Translations under genes and position numbers: made by a program
In this document: piece by piece, positions 32,864 to 44,165 of the stretch
How positions within the stretch are numbered: position 1 is the first letter of the stretch
Layout: each line of letters opens with the position of its first letter
DNA from: Selaginella moellendorffii
Lineage: Eukaryota; Streptophyta; Lycopodiopsida; Selaginellales; Selaginellaceae
NCBI RefSeq assembly: GCF_000143415.4
Contig: NW_003314428.1
Coordinates: 81,200 to 143,010 of the forward strand
Direction of reading: 5' to 3'
DNA length: 61,811 nucleotides
Notes under the pieces: model-generated
What the model was told of the DNA's origin: nothing
Seen by the model: the letters and a program-made list of their open reading frames with translations, nothing else
Databases searched by the model: none

Positions 32864-34694
32864 ACACTTTTAGCTGCATGTTTGGATCTTATGAAAAGAA
32901 TTACAAGCTAGCAGAGATTGGATTACAAATATCTATGGGGATCTATGTATATATATTTTCTATAAATAATTCTTCTTATTTATAGAAATTAAATTGTAAA
33001 CTAAAAAATTCTAGGTAGTACTAACTGACAAATTCCAGGTGAATTTGATCTATATACATATTTTCTTTAGGATTTTTAACACAGTTGGGATCTCTTGAAC
33101 AGAATACAGAAGAGGACCATGCCCAAAAATGGGACCAATATTATTTAAAGTTTAGCCTTGCAATTTATGTATTGTGGTTGAGAATGCAAGTCTTTATGGA
33201 AGCTGTCATCTTTTTAGTATAAATGACATATCACCATCTGTAGCCTTTAATACTATTCTTGGTAGCAAAACCTTTCTTCCCTTAATATTTTCATGCACTA
33301 TATTTTCTTCAAGAACATTTTGTAAGTAATTATCAGTTTAGTGCCATTACATAAACCCCTTTTTACATCAAGATTACATAATAGCATCACAATGTTTTTT
33401 TTTTAATTTAATTTATGTAGATGCATATCAGATGGTGTTATAGAGTTTAAATATTCTACAGAAAAGTCCAACATCTCCTCAACATAATCACTGTCAATTG
33501 TATTCATACTTCTAAATAAAAATAGTATTCCTGACATCCATGTCTAATGAATGATCATTTAATGTTGTCAAAATTGCCTTTTGTGAGTTATTATTAGAGG
33601 GTGCAAACTTTTTACTAGAAACAGAATTTATCATAGAGGTTTTTGACATACATTTCACTGGGAGCTCTATTATATCATCTCTATAACCATCAAGTTTTGG
33701 TAGGTCACTATTTCCAAGCTTGATTAACCATTATAACTATTCTTTTTCTTCTAGTTTAACATGTATGTTCTTAGTAAGTGTGTATTTCACTATAGATGAC
33801 CATAATAAATTAGACTTAATACTGTTCTGAATGATTTATACTTGTTTTTCTCTTTTAAGTACATGTAATATCTGTCTAAAATCTCCATCAATAACAACAG
33901 TTATTCCACCAATTTTTTCTTAGCAGTCTTTGCTGTCATATATAACACATTCTACAGCATTAAATACATATTTCGATACCATGCTTTATTTCATCCCAAA
34001 TACAAAAATCTATTTTTCTGATTTTATCAACTTCTTTTGAGTTCTCTCTTAAATCAGATATACATGTTTCTATGACTGGTTCAAGAAATTTGAAAGTAGA
34101 ATGTACTATCTGACTGCTAATCAATAAAGTGCTTGCAATTCTTATCTATGTTGAAGATAATGTTTTTTTACCAGATAATTATGCATGCATTATAAAATAA
34201 ATGAATAAAAATGATTTTCCAATTCCACCTATGGTAGAAGTTGGAGATGGAGGTGAAGACTCATATCAAATGCATGGGGGCCAAGTGTGAGTAGCAATAA
34301 TATTCTCCTTAGCTGCTAGAAAATTTGCTTCTCGCTCTTATTATTTAAAGCTTTGCATACTTTGTCAGAAACTTGTTGTTCATCTTTATTTGGCAAACTT
34401 CTTTCTTTTTAATGTCATGATATTCAAACTCTATATTCTCATATGTGTAAGTATTATCACTTTTGACTACTTGATATATATGTGGCATGGAGATATCAAA
34501 AGCTACAAGGTATTTTCTATGTTGACCAATTAAAAGAGACAACTCTTGAAGTGTATGAATGAATGTAATGTGTTTGGTGTCAAAATTATGGATTAAATCC
34601 TCATACATATCAATCTTATATTTATTTCTATAGTTTATTTGGATCATTCATCTCATAAGAGAAAATTATCCCAAAAAATAAGCAAACAAGGAGC

Positions 34695-35160
34695 TATACT
34701 ATGCCTTAGGTTGGTTGGCCATGCCTGACCTACCCACTATCCCTACTATAGCCCCCTCCCACGCTCACTAGTATGAAAACATGCTTTTGGCTTTCACCAC
34801 AGTCCTAGGGATTAGTCTCTAGGACAATCATGAAAACTTATTAAATCTGGAATGATGTTAGATTGTAAGTTTAGACACGGGAATAACACCATTATGTTTA
34901 GAACAATCTCTACATTTCATAGATATGCCTAACTTGCAAATTTAGACACTTTCATAATAGTCAGTAGGACCATATAGGACCAACATATGAAGAATGATAG
35001 TGAGAGTGTCTTGGCAAACACAGTAAGCTATCATCTAGCATATATTGAGAGGCCAAGCCTAATATAGTGGGGGTTCTGAACACTAGCAAGTGCAAGCTAA
35101 CATATGAGTTTCTCATCTTAGGCTAAGTATGCTCAACATACTTAGGAGTTCCTACCTTAT
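34695..35160 (-). repeat. Fragment of the element 1 LTR
   Basis: In reverse complement it follows 6500-7000 of the element 1 LTR: the GAGCATACTT..GGAATTCCTAAG part, AATTTAGACAC..ATTCCATATTTAG, and the reduced G-run module at 34733-34800. Strongly diverged and missing both ends. Confidence 0.7.
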
Positions 35161-35334
35161 ATTTATCTTAAATAAGTGTATATATAATGATCAGTTTCTC
35201 AATTAACTTGGGTAGAGACTGATAAAGTGTCTGACCTTTTGCTGTTATGGTAGTAAAAGAAGAATATTTGAAAGGACTTATCAACAGGTACTTTTTGATA
35301 CCCACAATCACATTTGCGACACTAAATATTTTAT

Positions 35335-36095
35335 CCTTATATATCCCCCAAGGTTCCATATATCCATTGTGACAATATATCTAAATCTCATCCTATAATC
35401 ACACCTCTCTTTAGAAATATCAATGTTCTTATTGACCATTGACTAACAACCCCTATTAAGCTAAGGAGAACCAATACCTCCATTTTTGCAGTGAATATAC
35501 CAATCATTCTATTGTATAAATTAACTATTCTATGTTGTAAACAACCAAAGAGAAAGACTCGAGAGACGATCCATAGGGGTTCAAATATAGAGGGAAAGGG
35601 CCCATGAACAAGAGTGCACCACTTTTTCCAATTGGTTAAAGGTATTGGGATACTTAGGGTTAAATGTCCTTGGGTTTAAATAATACTAAGCTAAGTGACC
35701 TCCTAAAAATTCCAAATTTAGGAGCTTACACATGTGAGGCAATTAATCATCTAGTCGTACTACAGTCTCACAATGAAAACCCTTCATCTATAAATGCTTT
35801 ACAATACAAAGGATGTACTTATGGATGCCTAATATATACAATTCCAAGTTTAGGGATAGGAATATATATCTTACTCAAGGGTATATTATATTTTAAGTAA
35901 CCATTAATCAATAGGAATGTTATTTTCTCTAATACAACAACACCCTATTTCTCTCTCCTTAAGCCAAATAAAAAAGGGGTAATTTTTTTTATGAAAGAGC
36001 CCTAATGGCTATTTTATTCCCATATATCCCTCAAGGTTACAAGGATCCATAGTGACATTATATCCAAATTCATCCTATGATCATATACACTACAT
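35335..36095 (-). repeat. LTR-derived module, copy 2, inverted
   Basis: Reverse complement of the 31490-32070 module, again present as two sub-copies (35335-35460 and about 35930-36095). A solo LTR (35536-35730) is inserted between them. It forms an inverted pair with copy 1 around Helitron A. Confidence 0.5.
35536..35730 (+). repeat. Solo 195-bp LTR of the TRIM/gypsy family
   Basis: It starts TGTAAACAACC and ends GGAGCTTACA. It matches the LTRs at 49044-49237 and 48528-48721 along its length. Flanks TATGT (35531-35535) and CATGT (35731-35735) look like a decayed 5-bp duplication. Confidence 0.75.
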
Positions 36096-36104
36096 GCCAA
36101 AATC

Positions 36105-36350
36105 TAACTCTATCTGGAACTTGGTCTTGGACTCCATCTTGTACTCAGTGTTAATAATTTTATGTGTCATGACACTTGCCATGTGTTAGTCTTTCTTTTA
36201 TCCTTTTCTAAAGATTTGCTTATCAATCACTTTGTGTTTGTTTCTCAAGCACTTCTTTGGGAGTTCCTCTTCCGCTCTCAAGTTTCCAAGTTGGACCTTT
36301 TGATTCAAATATATTATGCTCATTAGGCTTTTGCTTCTGCCACTATCATG
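36105..36350 (-). repeat. Short fragment of an element 2/3-type LTR
   Basis: Remnant GGACTCCATC units, then sequence matching GTGTTAGTC..TTCTCAAGCACTT..GGGAGTTCC..CCAAGTTGGACC, collinear with 10060-10230. Diverged; ends abruptly at the adjacent fold-back element. Confidence 0.65.
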
Positions 36351-36578
36351 TTCATCTATTGATGTTCTGGTTCTTGTGGCATGCATATGTGGAAAACCCC
36401 TACCCATAGGTAAGAGCTCCTTCATTCTCACTTGTGCATGTGTTAGCCTCAGGAATGAGACTCTTTGGTATTGTAGAGAGAAAGAGTAAGAATGAAGGAG
36501 AATCAAAGCACCTCTTACCTGCAGATAAGGGTTTCCCATATATGCCTGCCACAAGAACTAGAATATAGATGGATGAAA
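36351..36578. mobile_element. Fold-back/MITE-like element, about 228 bp
   Basis: The left side reads TTCATCTATTGAT..GTTCTTGTGGCATGCATATG..GGTAAGAG and the right side is its imperfect inverse over roughly 90 bases. No coding. No clear short target duplication was identified. Confidence 0.6.
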
Positions 36579-37376
36579 GTGATAGAGTATGATCAAATGA
36601 TTTATTAACTGTTGAGACAGCACCCCATGGTACTCCATCACAAGCTAAAGCAACATAAGAATGATAAAGCGCAAGAACAAAGGAGCATATCTTGCCTCAC
36701 TCAGCCAACTTGCTTAAGTAGTGGATTGGTTGCATATTGATGGCAGACAACTCCACACAAGCAGCTGGATTATCCATGGAAAAATTTAGTAATTAGTACT
36801 AGGTGTTATCATAATTGGAAATGCCTCACCTACCTTCCATGCCTCCCAGAGATGGTACCAAATCCCAAGGCAATGAGGATCACCAGCATTTTAAACTAGT
36901 GTGGTGTGATCATGGATGTGAATACCTCAGCCTCTAGCCAACTCACATTCAAGTGGGAGGTTGACATGCAGAAGATATTAATTGACTAGACTGATGGTCT
37001 CATTGATTCCTTATTATAACTGAGGTCTTGTATCCATAAATTTTCCAGCATTGATCAAAGCATTGAAGGAGCAAGTTATGCACTTGCCTTGGAGAGGAGA
37101 CACTCCCCACAAGGCTCAATCCCGTTGGTGCCAATGTCAAAATGTGTGAGGCCTGGTAGTTTCTTGCAAACAATCAAGATGAAAATGCAATAAAAGTTAA
37201 ATATACCTCAGTTCACACTCCTCTTGTTCAAACAAAACTTAAGGAATGTGTGGTAGTGGAGCATGGGTGGCCTTTCTACAACCAAGAAGCTCTGGAGGTC
37301 TAGGGATCAAATAACCTCTCTATCCTTTGTGAGACTTCCAAAGTATTAGAAAATGTTTTGGATATAATAAACTCAC
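36579..37376. other. Unassigned sequence
   Basis: No convincing gene or repeat. It may be intron or 3' sequence of the integrase-like gene that ends at about 37377. Confidence 0.3.
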
Positions 37377-38431
37377 CTGATTGGGTCCTCAAATGAAGGA
37401 ATTTTGGTTAGAACCCCAGATAGTATTCATATCCTGCTCAATGAGGTTGAAATCTGTGGCAAAATCACCCCTTATTAGTCTCAGCTGGCCAAAACGTCTT
37501 ACAGCAGAAGTGTAAATGTCATAAACAGTGTCCCCTTGCATGTTAGTGCACAATACAGCAGCAACTGCATAGTGGGAGTAGCCATTGATTATTGCATGAA
37601 CCCAAAGGTTCCATGATGCTAGCTTACACCAACCTGGAAGAAAAGAAAAATAAACATATAAACACCAAAACTGTTTCTTACTGTCAATGTGCCACATGCA
37701 TATGGGGGCAGATACATTGTACAATTTGCGATCTATCACCTGCCAGAAACATCTCCCATGGGTTTGCAGGTCACTCATAAGAAATGCCTCTCGAACCATC
37801 CTCACAGAAACCTGTAAAAGGGTCCTATAAACATTCCAAATTCCCTAGTTGCTCCTCTTGAAACTTCACTGCAATCTGTTGTGGATTCTTATGGAGATAG
37901 ACCCCGTGCCATACAAAAAGACATAATGTCTTTCACAAGTACTGCTGGGTGGTGCCTAATGCCCAGCTGATTTGCTTCAAGATTTGATCACACAAAAGAT
38001 AACGGCAAACAAGTCTCTTCCACATCCCTAATCCATTCCTCATTGCAAAGGAGGGACCATCCGCCTGTCTCTGTTGTGCTACTGTCGCTATCCCATGAGC
38101 TATCCTCGTCATCAATAATACTCCCACACTCACTGCCACTGGAATCTACTTTTGTCTGTGCACTAGCTGCACACCTTTGGCGAACGGCCTGCTGGGCTGT
38201 AAGACTGCTGATGCCCAGGGCCAAGAAACCCTTAACAGCCCTGCAGAGCAATGACCCTAGACTTGTGACCCCGCAATGGTTGTGGCGGGAGCCTGGACCT
38301 CTGGCAAGTGATGACAGTGGCGTGGAGACCTGTGGCAGTGATGGATGCGACACAGTGGAGCTCAACGGAGGTGGGAGCTCCACAGCGATGGCAGAATGAA
38401 CCCTACCTGGAAACCCAACGAGTGACAACAC
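37377..38431 (-). pseudogene. Integrase-like (rve-type DDE) gene remnant
   Basis: Read on the minus strand: an acidic N-terminal region (SSGSECGSIIDDEDSSWDSD), a segment KRLVCRYLLCDQ after a frame change, then MWHIDS, a 48-bp intron (37634-37681, GTAAGA to TTCCAG), W-x-L-W-V-H-AIINGYSHYAV, TVYDIY..AVRRFGQLRLIRGDFATD and NLIEQDM. Asp in HID, Asp in RGDFATD and the acidic residue in NLIEQD fit an integrase-type DDE triad. Proteins of this kind are known as domesticated or transposon-borne integrase-core proteins in plants and animals. Stops and frame changes make this copy broken. The donor CAG|GTGAG at 37377 suggests a further exon. Confidence 0.5.
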
Positions 38432-39018
38432 ACTCCAGTGGGAATTTTGAACCTGCTTGCCGCCTAGAATGACTTGTCACCATCAAGTGTCCCGGTGGCT
38501 AGGCCCATCCAAGGTGTCCTGCCCTAAAAACTGATGTCACATCAAAGGGGTGGCAGCTAGGTGCGAAATCAGCTTCACATTGGTCCATGTGCAAAAGGTA
38601 TGAAACCAAACATGACGTTGTTGCATTTTGTTATGTCTTATCCACAGTCTTCGTCTCTTATTTTTCTGATCAGGCCAGATGTGTCCTCAGCACTTTGTAT
38701 GAGACAATGAGTAAAATAAAATTGATAAGATTGCCCACGCTAGTACAAAGTCTGTAGCTGGCATTGATTGCATTCAGACATTTAATATAAAGTACAGGTT
38801 CAGACTATCAAGTTGGATCTTACACGCTGGCCGAATGGATATGAATGAAAAAGTAAACCATCTGCTTAGCTAAGGCATGTCATGCCGACATTTATTATAG
38901 CAATGCTTATTAGCTGAAGCCTCAGGCTTGCAGCTACAGAAACTATCTGTTCATACCTGCAAGTACGGATCATGTAATGAAGTGACGTCCTTTCAGCAAT
39001 GCCCTAGTTTTAGGACAT
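38432..39018. other. Intergenic sequence
   Basis: No coding similarity seen. It separates the leftward integrase-like remnant from the rightward small gene and probably contains the promoter of the latter. Confidence 0.3.
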
Positions 39019-40002
39019 ATGGCAATCAAAGCAAATGAACTGCAGCAATGCATTAACATGATTGAGGCGCTGGTCGACACAGAGAGCGAAGCCAAGAATT
39101 TCCGGATGCATTGTCATGATATCATTAAGTGTGCGCAGTCACTGCATCCAATACTTCTGCGCCTTCAAAAGGAACTACCGGAGATTGTTGACGCAAATGG
39201 CACAAAGTAGGAATAGAAACTGGTTTATATTGTACTTGACTTGTCCAACCATGCAGCCCAATATTCCACAAGCTCAACAAGCTGCTCGAGGAGGCACTTC
39301 TCGTTATAAGGAAAACGGCACAGTTTGGCACAATGGAAAAAATTTTGGATCATGGGGAAAGCAAGCATAAGTTGGATGACATATTAGCGAGTTTGCAATC
39401 TGCCTGTCGAGAGGTAGACCTATATTTTTTGAGAACTTCAGGCTTTTTTATGTTTTTTATCAGATGGATGCTTTTGTTGCTGGCTATGAAAACCTACTTA
39501 CATTGGGGGAATCTAGCAATCCAGAGAAAACATCTATAGTCATTGATGGGGCACAAGAAGATGAGTCACCTCCAACATTGTTGTGAGTTTTGTCTGGTTT
39601 TTGTTTTTTAGATAAAGAGTAGTAATTTTCTAAAATATAATGTTACTCTTTATGCTCTCACCCTGGCTTATCCGCTCACTTATCATGTCAAAAACTCAAA
39701 CGTTGTTAAACTATACATTACTTCTCAATTTCCTGAAATATCACAAGCCCAAGGTCCTTTATCGTTTGGTATTAAGGAGCAATGTAATCATGTACGACAT
39801 GAGGTGTAGATTTTAAATTTTTTTTCCTTTTTTGTAAGGTCAGATGACTATCTCAAAAAAAATATAGATTGAAATCGGCTAGCTGCCTATATTTCTGTTT
39901 ATGTAGATTTTCATATGGGTTAATTCCTTCCTTTTCAGGGACAGGTATTTGTTATTTGAGGCTCACCGCTGCAGCTCAGATGTGTTGTGCGAGCTTGCAT
40001 GA
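39019..40002 (+). CDS. Four-exon gene for a 175-aa helical protein (HeLo/RPW8-like bundle possible)
   Basis: Exons 39019-39206, 39257-39413, 39464-39582 and 39939-40002 join with consistent phases. Donors are GTAGGA, GTAGAC and GTGAGT; acceptors are ATGCAG, TATCAG and TTTCAG. The total is 528 nt, ending in TGA. The product starts MAIKANELQQCINMIEAL and is almost entirely predicted amphipathic helix, with LHPILLRLQKEL, HKLNKLLEEALLVIRK and KLDDILASLQSAC. The length and helix pattern resemble the N-terminal four-helix bundles of plant MLKL/HeLo- or RPW8-type proteins, but no diagnostic motif confirms this. The introns are 50, 50 and 356 bp. It is the only long coding region in the window without stops or frameshifts. 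It could be a full gene or a captured 5' fragment of a longer one. Confidence 0.5.
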
Positions 40003-40472
40003 GCAGCCTTACTAGAAGTATCTTCTTAGGCAAGCCACTGGAGCTTAAACTTATTTCTCCTAGTCAGTTTGTAACTGACCAGGAACTTTCTAGCTTCTCC
40101 ACTGCGAGAGATAAAAATGTGTCTAGAGATTGCAATGGGCAACCTGGATGAGCCAAACGAGGTGCTGGTAGGAGATTGATTTAAAGGTTGGAGTGGCATT
40201 CAGTCGCTTCCAGTCTCGTTTCTTTCAAGGAAAAAATGGCAACTTGGAATTGAGCATATCTAGTATGGTCTTCTCATGTTTTGTTTTCTCATTGTTTCAC
40301 AACAGTTTTGGACCTCAACTCTTACTCATGTCTGTGAGCTTGTCATGGCATATAATGCACATAATACAAAGTATGTCTTGTAATACTATGTAATAAATCT
40401 TGTAAATCAATAAAATATTTTCTTTTACAACTATTATATAAACTAGCAGATGAAACTGTTTACATAGAAGAA
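40003..40472. other. 3' flank of the small gene
   Basis: AT-rich, without coding similarity. It ends at the Helitron B terminus. AATAAA-like signals near 40390-40420 could serve polyadenylation of the upstream gene. Confidence 0.3.
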
Positions 40473-43041
40473 CTAGCAAGGATTCCAGCTCCACTGGAAT
40501 AGATAGGAAATTTGTTACATTGGTGACATGAATCCTCTTTGGACATAGACATTATGGTTCTGGAGCACATTTTATCCCTTGCATTGTTCAATGGACATTG
40601 TAATTTGTTTCTTTAGTGTTCCCCTTGAAAGCACAACATAAAGTTGACCGTGGCCAAAAACTGGTTTTGGCAAGTAGATACCCACATTCCGTAATGTTTG
40701 TCCTTGAGATTTGCAAATTGTTATGGAGAACATAAGCTTTTTTGAGAATTGTCATCATTTGAGGATAAATGGCATGTCTCTATCAATCAATTTTAAAGAG
40801 ATTCTTGGTAGGAATTTTTTCCCTACCATTATGTAGAATTTCAGCTTCTATAACATTTGGTAGTGCCTTGGTTATAATCAGTTTAGTGCTATAGTGTCGA
40901 TGTTGCATAGCAATATTACGATGCATCCAGTTTTTATGTGTGCTTGTGCAGAGGCATTCCAGATGGTGTACTGAGTTTAAGGATTCTATAGGATAGTCCA
41001 ACGTCTCTTCATCAAAATCTGTTTCTATGATGTCAATGATTTTGTATGTTATTGTTCTATCAGTCATTCTTGAAAGGACTTGGTCATTCACTTGTAGAGT
41101 GAGATCATTTAAAGTTGAGAATAGCTTTTTGCAATAGCTTTGGATCATTTTGGTTGTATGTGCTTTCCAAACACATTATCTATCATTTGTTCTCTGGTGG
41201 TGGAAGAGGTAATTTTATAACTTTCTGGTTGAATCTTTGGAGGCTAGGTAGGTTACCATTTCTGAGCCTCACAAGCCATCGGGACCATTCCTTTTCTTCA
41301 GAGTTCACCCTCATATTAGTGTATAATGAGAACTTTACAAGTTTCCACAGGATTTCATGTTATTTTGGACAATTTGTGTGTGACAGGCTCTTTTTAGAAT
41401 AGGTAATGTCTGTCTGAAATCTCCTCATGTTACTAATGTGATGCCACCAAATTTGTATCACAGTTTTTTATGTCATGCAAGACCCTTTTTACAGCTTTAA
41501 AAGCATGAATGGGTACCATGCTTATCTCATCCCATATAAGCAGGTCATCTCTCCTTATGACCTTGGCAGGTGCTGAATTCTCTTGCAGGTCCAAGGTGCA
41601 TGTTTCTGTGATTGGTACTAGTAGCTTAAATGTTGAATGAGCCGTTCGGCCTTCGATAAGAAGAGTACTTGCTCTTCCTGTCCATGTGACCGCTAAGACT
41701 TTCATGTCATAAGCAGTGGCATATTTTATTAGCATGTTAAAATGGTATGATTTAGCCGTGCCTCCAACACCATCAAAGAATAATCTGTTTGTTTCGTTTT
41801 GTTTTTTTTTTTTTTGTATTGCATTCAAGACGTTAAATATGTGAAGTTGTTCCATATTCAGTCTGGTTTTTGGCATGCATGGCACACAACTTGTTTTAGT
41901 TGTTTCGTTATCTACTACAAAATCTAGATCTGGTAACTTGTAGTTGAAAAGTTTCTTGCCATGTTCCTGGAGTAATATAGACATTTCATGCAATCCATGT
42001 TGCACTGCTGCTTCATACAAGTCTTCATACATGCCTTCCTTGAATTTATCCCATAGTTTTTTTGGGATCAATGAGCTCACAAAACAAACACATGACAACG
42101 AATAGATACCTTACTTTTGCAGGCATCTTAAATGTCAAGAACTCTTTTAAGCATTTATCCCACTCACAATCATCCTGTAGAAGTCCCATTTCTTGTGTGG
42201 TAGAATGGTATGTGTCATATGCAACACCGTTTAATACCTTTAAATTTCTAAAACTTGTAGCACCTTTTTTGTAGAGGAGCATACATAGGTAGAAACGTTT
42301 AGAGTCATGCAGTGATATAGTGTACATCTACCAACCACCTTGAATGCACGTTGGCATGGTATCCACATTCTATTTCATGGTACAAGAGTGTCCTTGCAAA
42401 TTCATCGGTCTTGTTTAGTTCAAACCATTCCATCAGTTTGGTTTTATCACCACTTTGTAATGCAATCTCTTCCTCACCTTCATTGAAATAAATACTTTAA
42501 AGGTTTTCCAGGTGGATGTCCATTCTCTCGATAAAATGTGATCTCCCATGCAAGTCATATCCATAGATCCTCCATATTCCTTTTGATGTGGAGACATGGT
42601 GGCAGTTTTTTAAAGCCTCTATTTCATCCCAGTCTAGTACTTGTTCAGGAGTTGAATTCTCATCCCTTCGAAGGTGTACCTCTAGACAATCATGTCCCTT
42701 ATATAATATTACTTGACACTTTTTACAGTGGAACACTCCTTGACATTTATGTGTATTCTGTATTTACATAAGAGGTATTTATTATATGGCATGACAAACC
42801 TGTTGTTGATGGATTTGTTCTTTATTAGAATGATATGTCCTTCTTGGTGCCTTCTATACTTTGGAAACTGACCCTTGACATTCTGAATTTCTTCACAGTA
42901 ATCTCTTGGGTAGCGTGACTTATATTTGCCATCCTTCGTGCATGGGCTGTTTAGAAATTCAGGCCCACAAGGGTGGTGTATCATGTGCTTTTTAACCAAT
43001 TCATACAATTTTGGGTAGGTATTTCTGCAGTAACTATATTA
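40473..43041 (-). mobile_element. Helitron B, truncated at its 5' side
   Basis: The 3' end on the minus strand is CTGGAAT-type hairpin (arms 40482-40488 and 40494-40500), CCTTG, CTAG, then T. Upstream are Pif1 helicase pieces and Helitron replication-protein flank. Helitron C lies directly at its upstream edge, so C inserted into B or B was cut there. Confidence 0.72.
40600..43008 (-). pseudogene. Helitron Rep/Pif1 helicase remnant (copy B)
   Basis: From 43008 downward: MYELVKKHMIHHPCGPEFLN, CTKDGKYKSRYPRDYCEEIQ, RFVMPYNKYLLCKYRIHINVK, which is the linker downstream of the Helitron Rep domain. Then comes a helicase: DGVGGTAKS (Walker A with Ala in place of the usual Gly), LLIWDEISMVP (Walker B), FRQTLP-like sequence near 41410, and near 40650-40690 the conserved C-terminal block [13 protein letters not shown] in fragments. 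Several frame changes and stops. The HUH nuclease part itself is missing. Confidence 0.7.
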
Positions 43042-43045
43042 TCTA

Positions 43046-44165
43046 CTATCAAGGAATCCAGCCTCTGCTGGCATAGATAGTAATTATGTTTTATTTAATA
43101 TTATCATTTGAAATTTTTTTTATAGACTATGTTTTTTTGTGTACACAATTTTATTTTGCAGGAAACCTTGTTCCTTACATTGTTTGTGTCTTTGATGGTT
43201 CTATTCAGAGTGCAACATAAAGTTGACCGTGGCCAAAAACTTGTCTTAGAAAGAATATCTTTATATTTTACAGTGTTTGTCTTTAGGATTTGCAAATTGT
43301 AACAGAGAATGCAAGCCTTATAGAGAACTACTACCATTTATAATGAATGGCATACCTCCATTTTTTGGTTTCAAAGAGATTCTTGATAGAAGTTTTTTTT
43401 TACTTGCATATCATTGTATAAGATTTTAACTTCAATGATGTTTGGTAAAGCCTTGGTTATGGTAGTTTATTTGTGTTAATATTATATAAGAGTATTATGA
43501 TACAGCTGATTTTTATGTTTAGCTTATGTGGAGGCATTCCAGACGGTGTTCCCAAGTTTCTGAACTCCATAAGATAGTCAAGCATCTTCTCATTTGATTC
43601 TGTTTCTACAGTATCAATTCTTTTGTATGTTATAGTTGCTCATTCTTGAAAAGACTTAGTCATTTACTTGTAGAGAGAGGTCATTTAAAGTTGTGAGAAT
43701 AGCCTTTCAAAATAGGCTTAAGTTGCTTGTCTCTATGTTTTTTTCAAACACACTATCTATCAATTTTTCTCTAGTAGTGGATGTTAGTGGTACTCTGGAT
43801 GTCTTGGGAGGTTAGAGAGATTGTCATTTCCTTGGTTCACAAGCCATCTTGACCATTCCTTTTCATCTGGGTTCACTTGTATGTTTACATGAAATGAGAA
43901 CTTTAGGAGTTTTGACCATATTAGTGAGGATTTAACACTATTTTGAATGATTTGTGTATGGCAAGCTCTTTTAAGAACAGGTAAGGTTTGCCTAAAGTCT
44001 CCCCCTGTCATCAAATGTGATAACACTGAAATCCTTGTCACAATTTTTGATGTCACAAAAAGCATGTGGTTACCATGTTTATCTCATCCCATATGAGTAA
44101 TTCAGCTCTTCAAATATGTTCAGCAGATAAAAGAATTTTCTCTTAGGTCCGATGTGTGTGTTTCA
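43046..44165 (-). mobile_element. Helitron C fragment with helicase remnant
   Basis: It ends on the minus strand in a hairpin (GCCAG..CTGG), CCTTG and ATAG, a degraded CTAG, followed by T. It parallels copy B from the helicase C-terminus up through GGDFRQTLPVL (about 43985-44020) and WDE (about 44080), then diverges. Strongly decayed. Confidence 0.6.

Larger units (their letters stand above)
31187..34680 (-). mobile_element. Decayed Helitron A with RPA-like and Pif1-like pieces
   Basis: On the minus strand the 3' end reads hairpin, CCTTG, CTAG followed by T (31190-31187), the canonical Helitron terminus. Going upstream there is an RPA1-like segment (32511-32863), then a degenerate Pif1 helicase (about 33060-34650) with a Walker A like GGIGKS (about 34210) and WDE (about 33990). 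Helicase plus RPA on one strand is typical of plant Helitrons. LTR-derived sequence (31490-32070) sits between RPA and the 3' end. The 5' end is lost. Confidence 0.6.
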
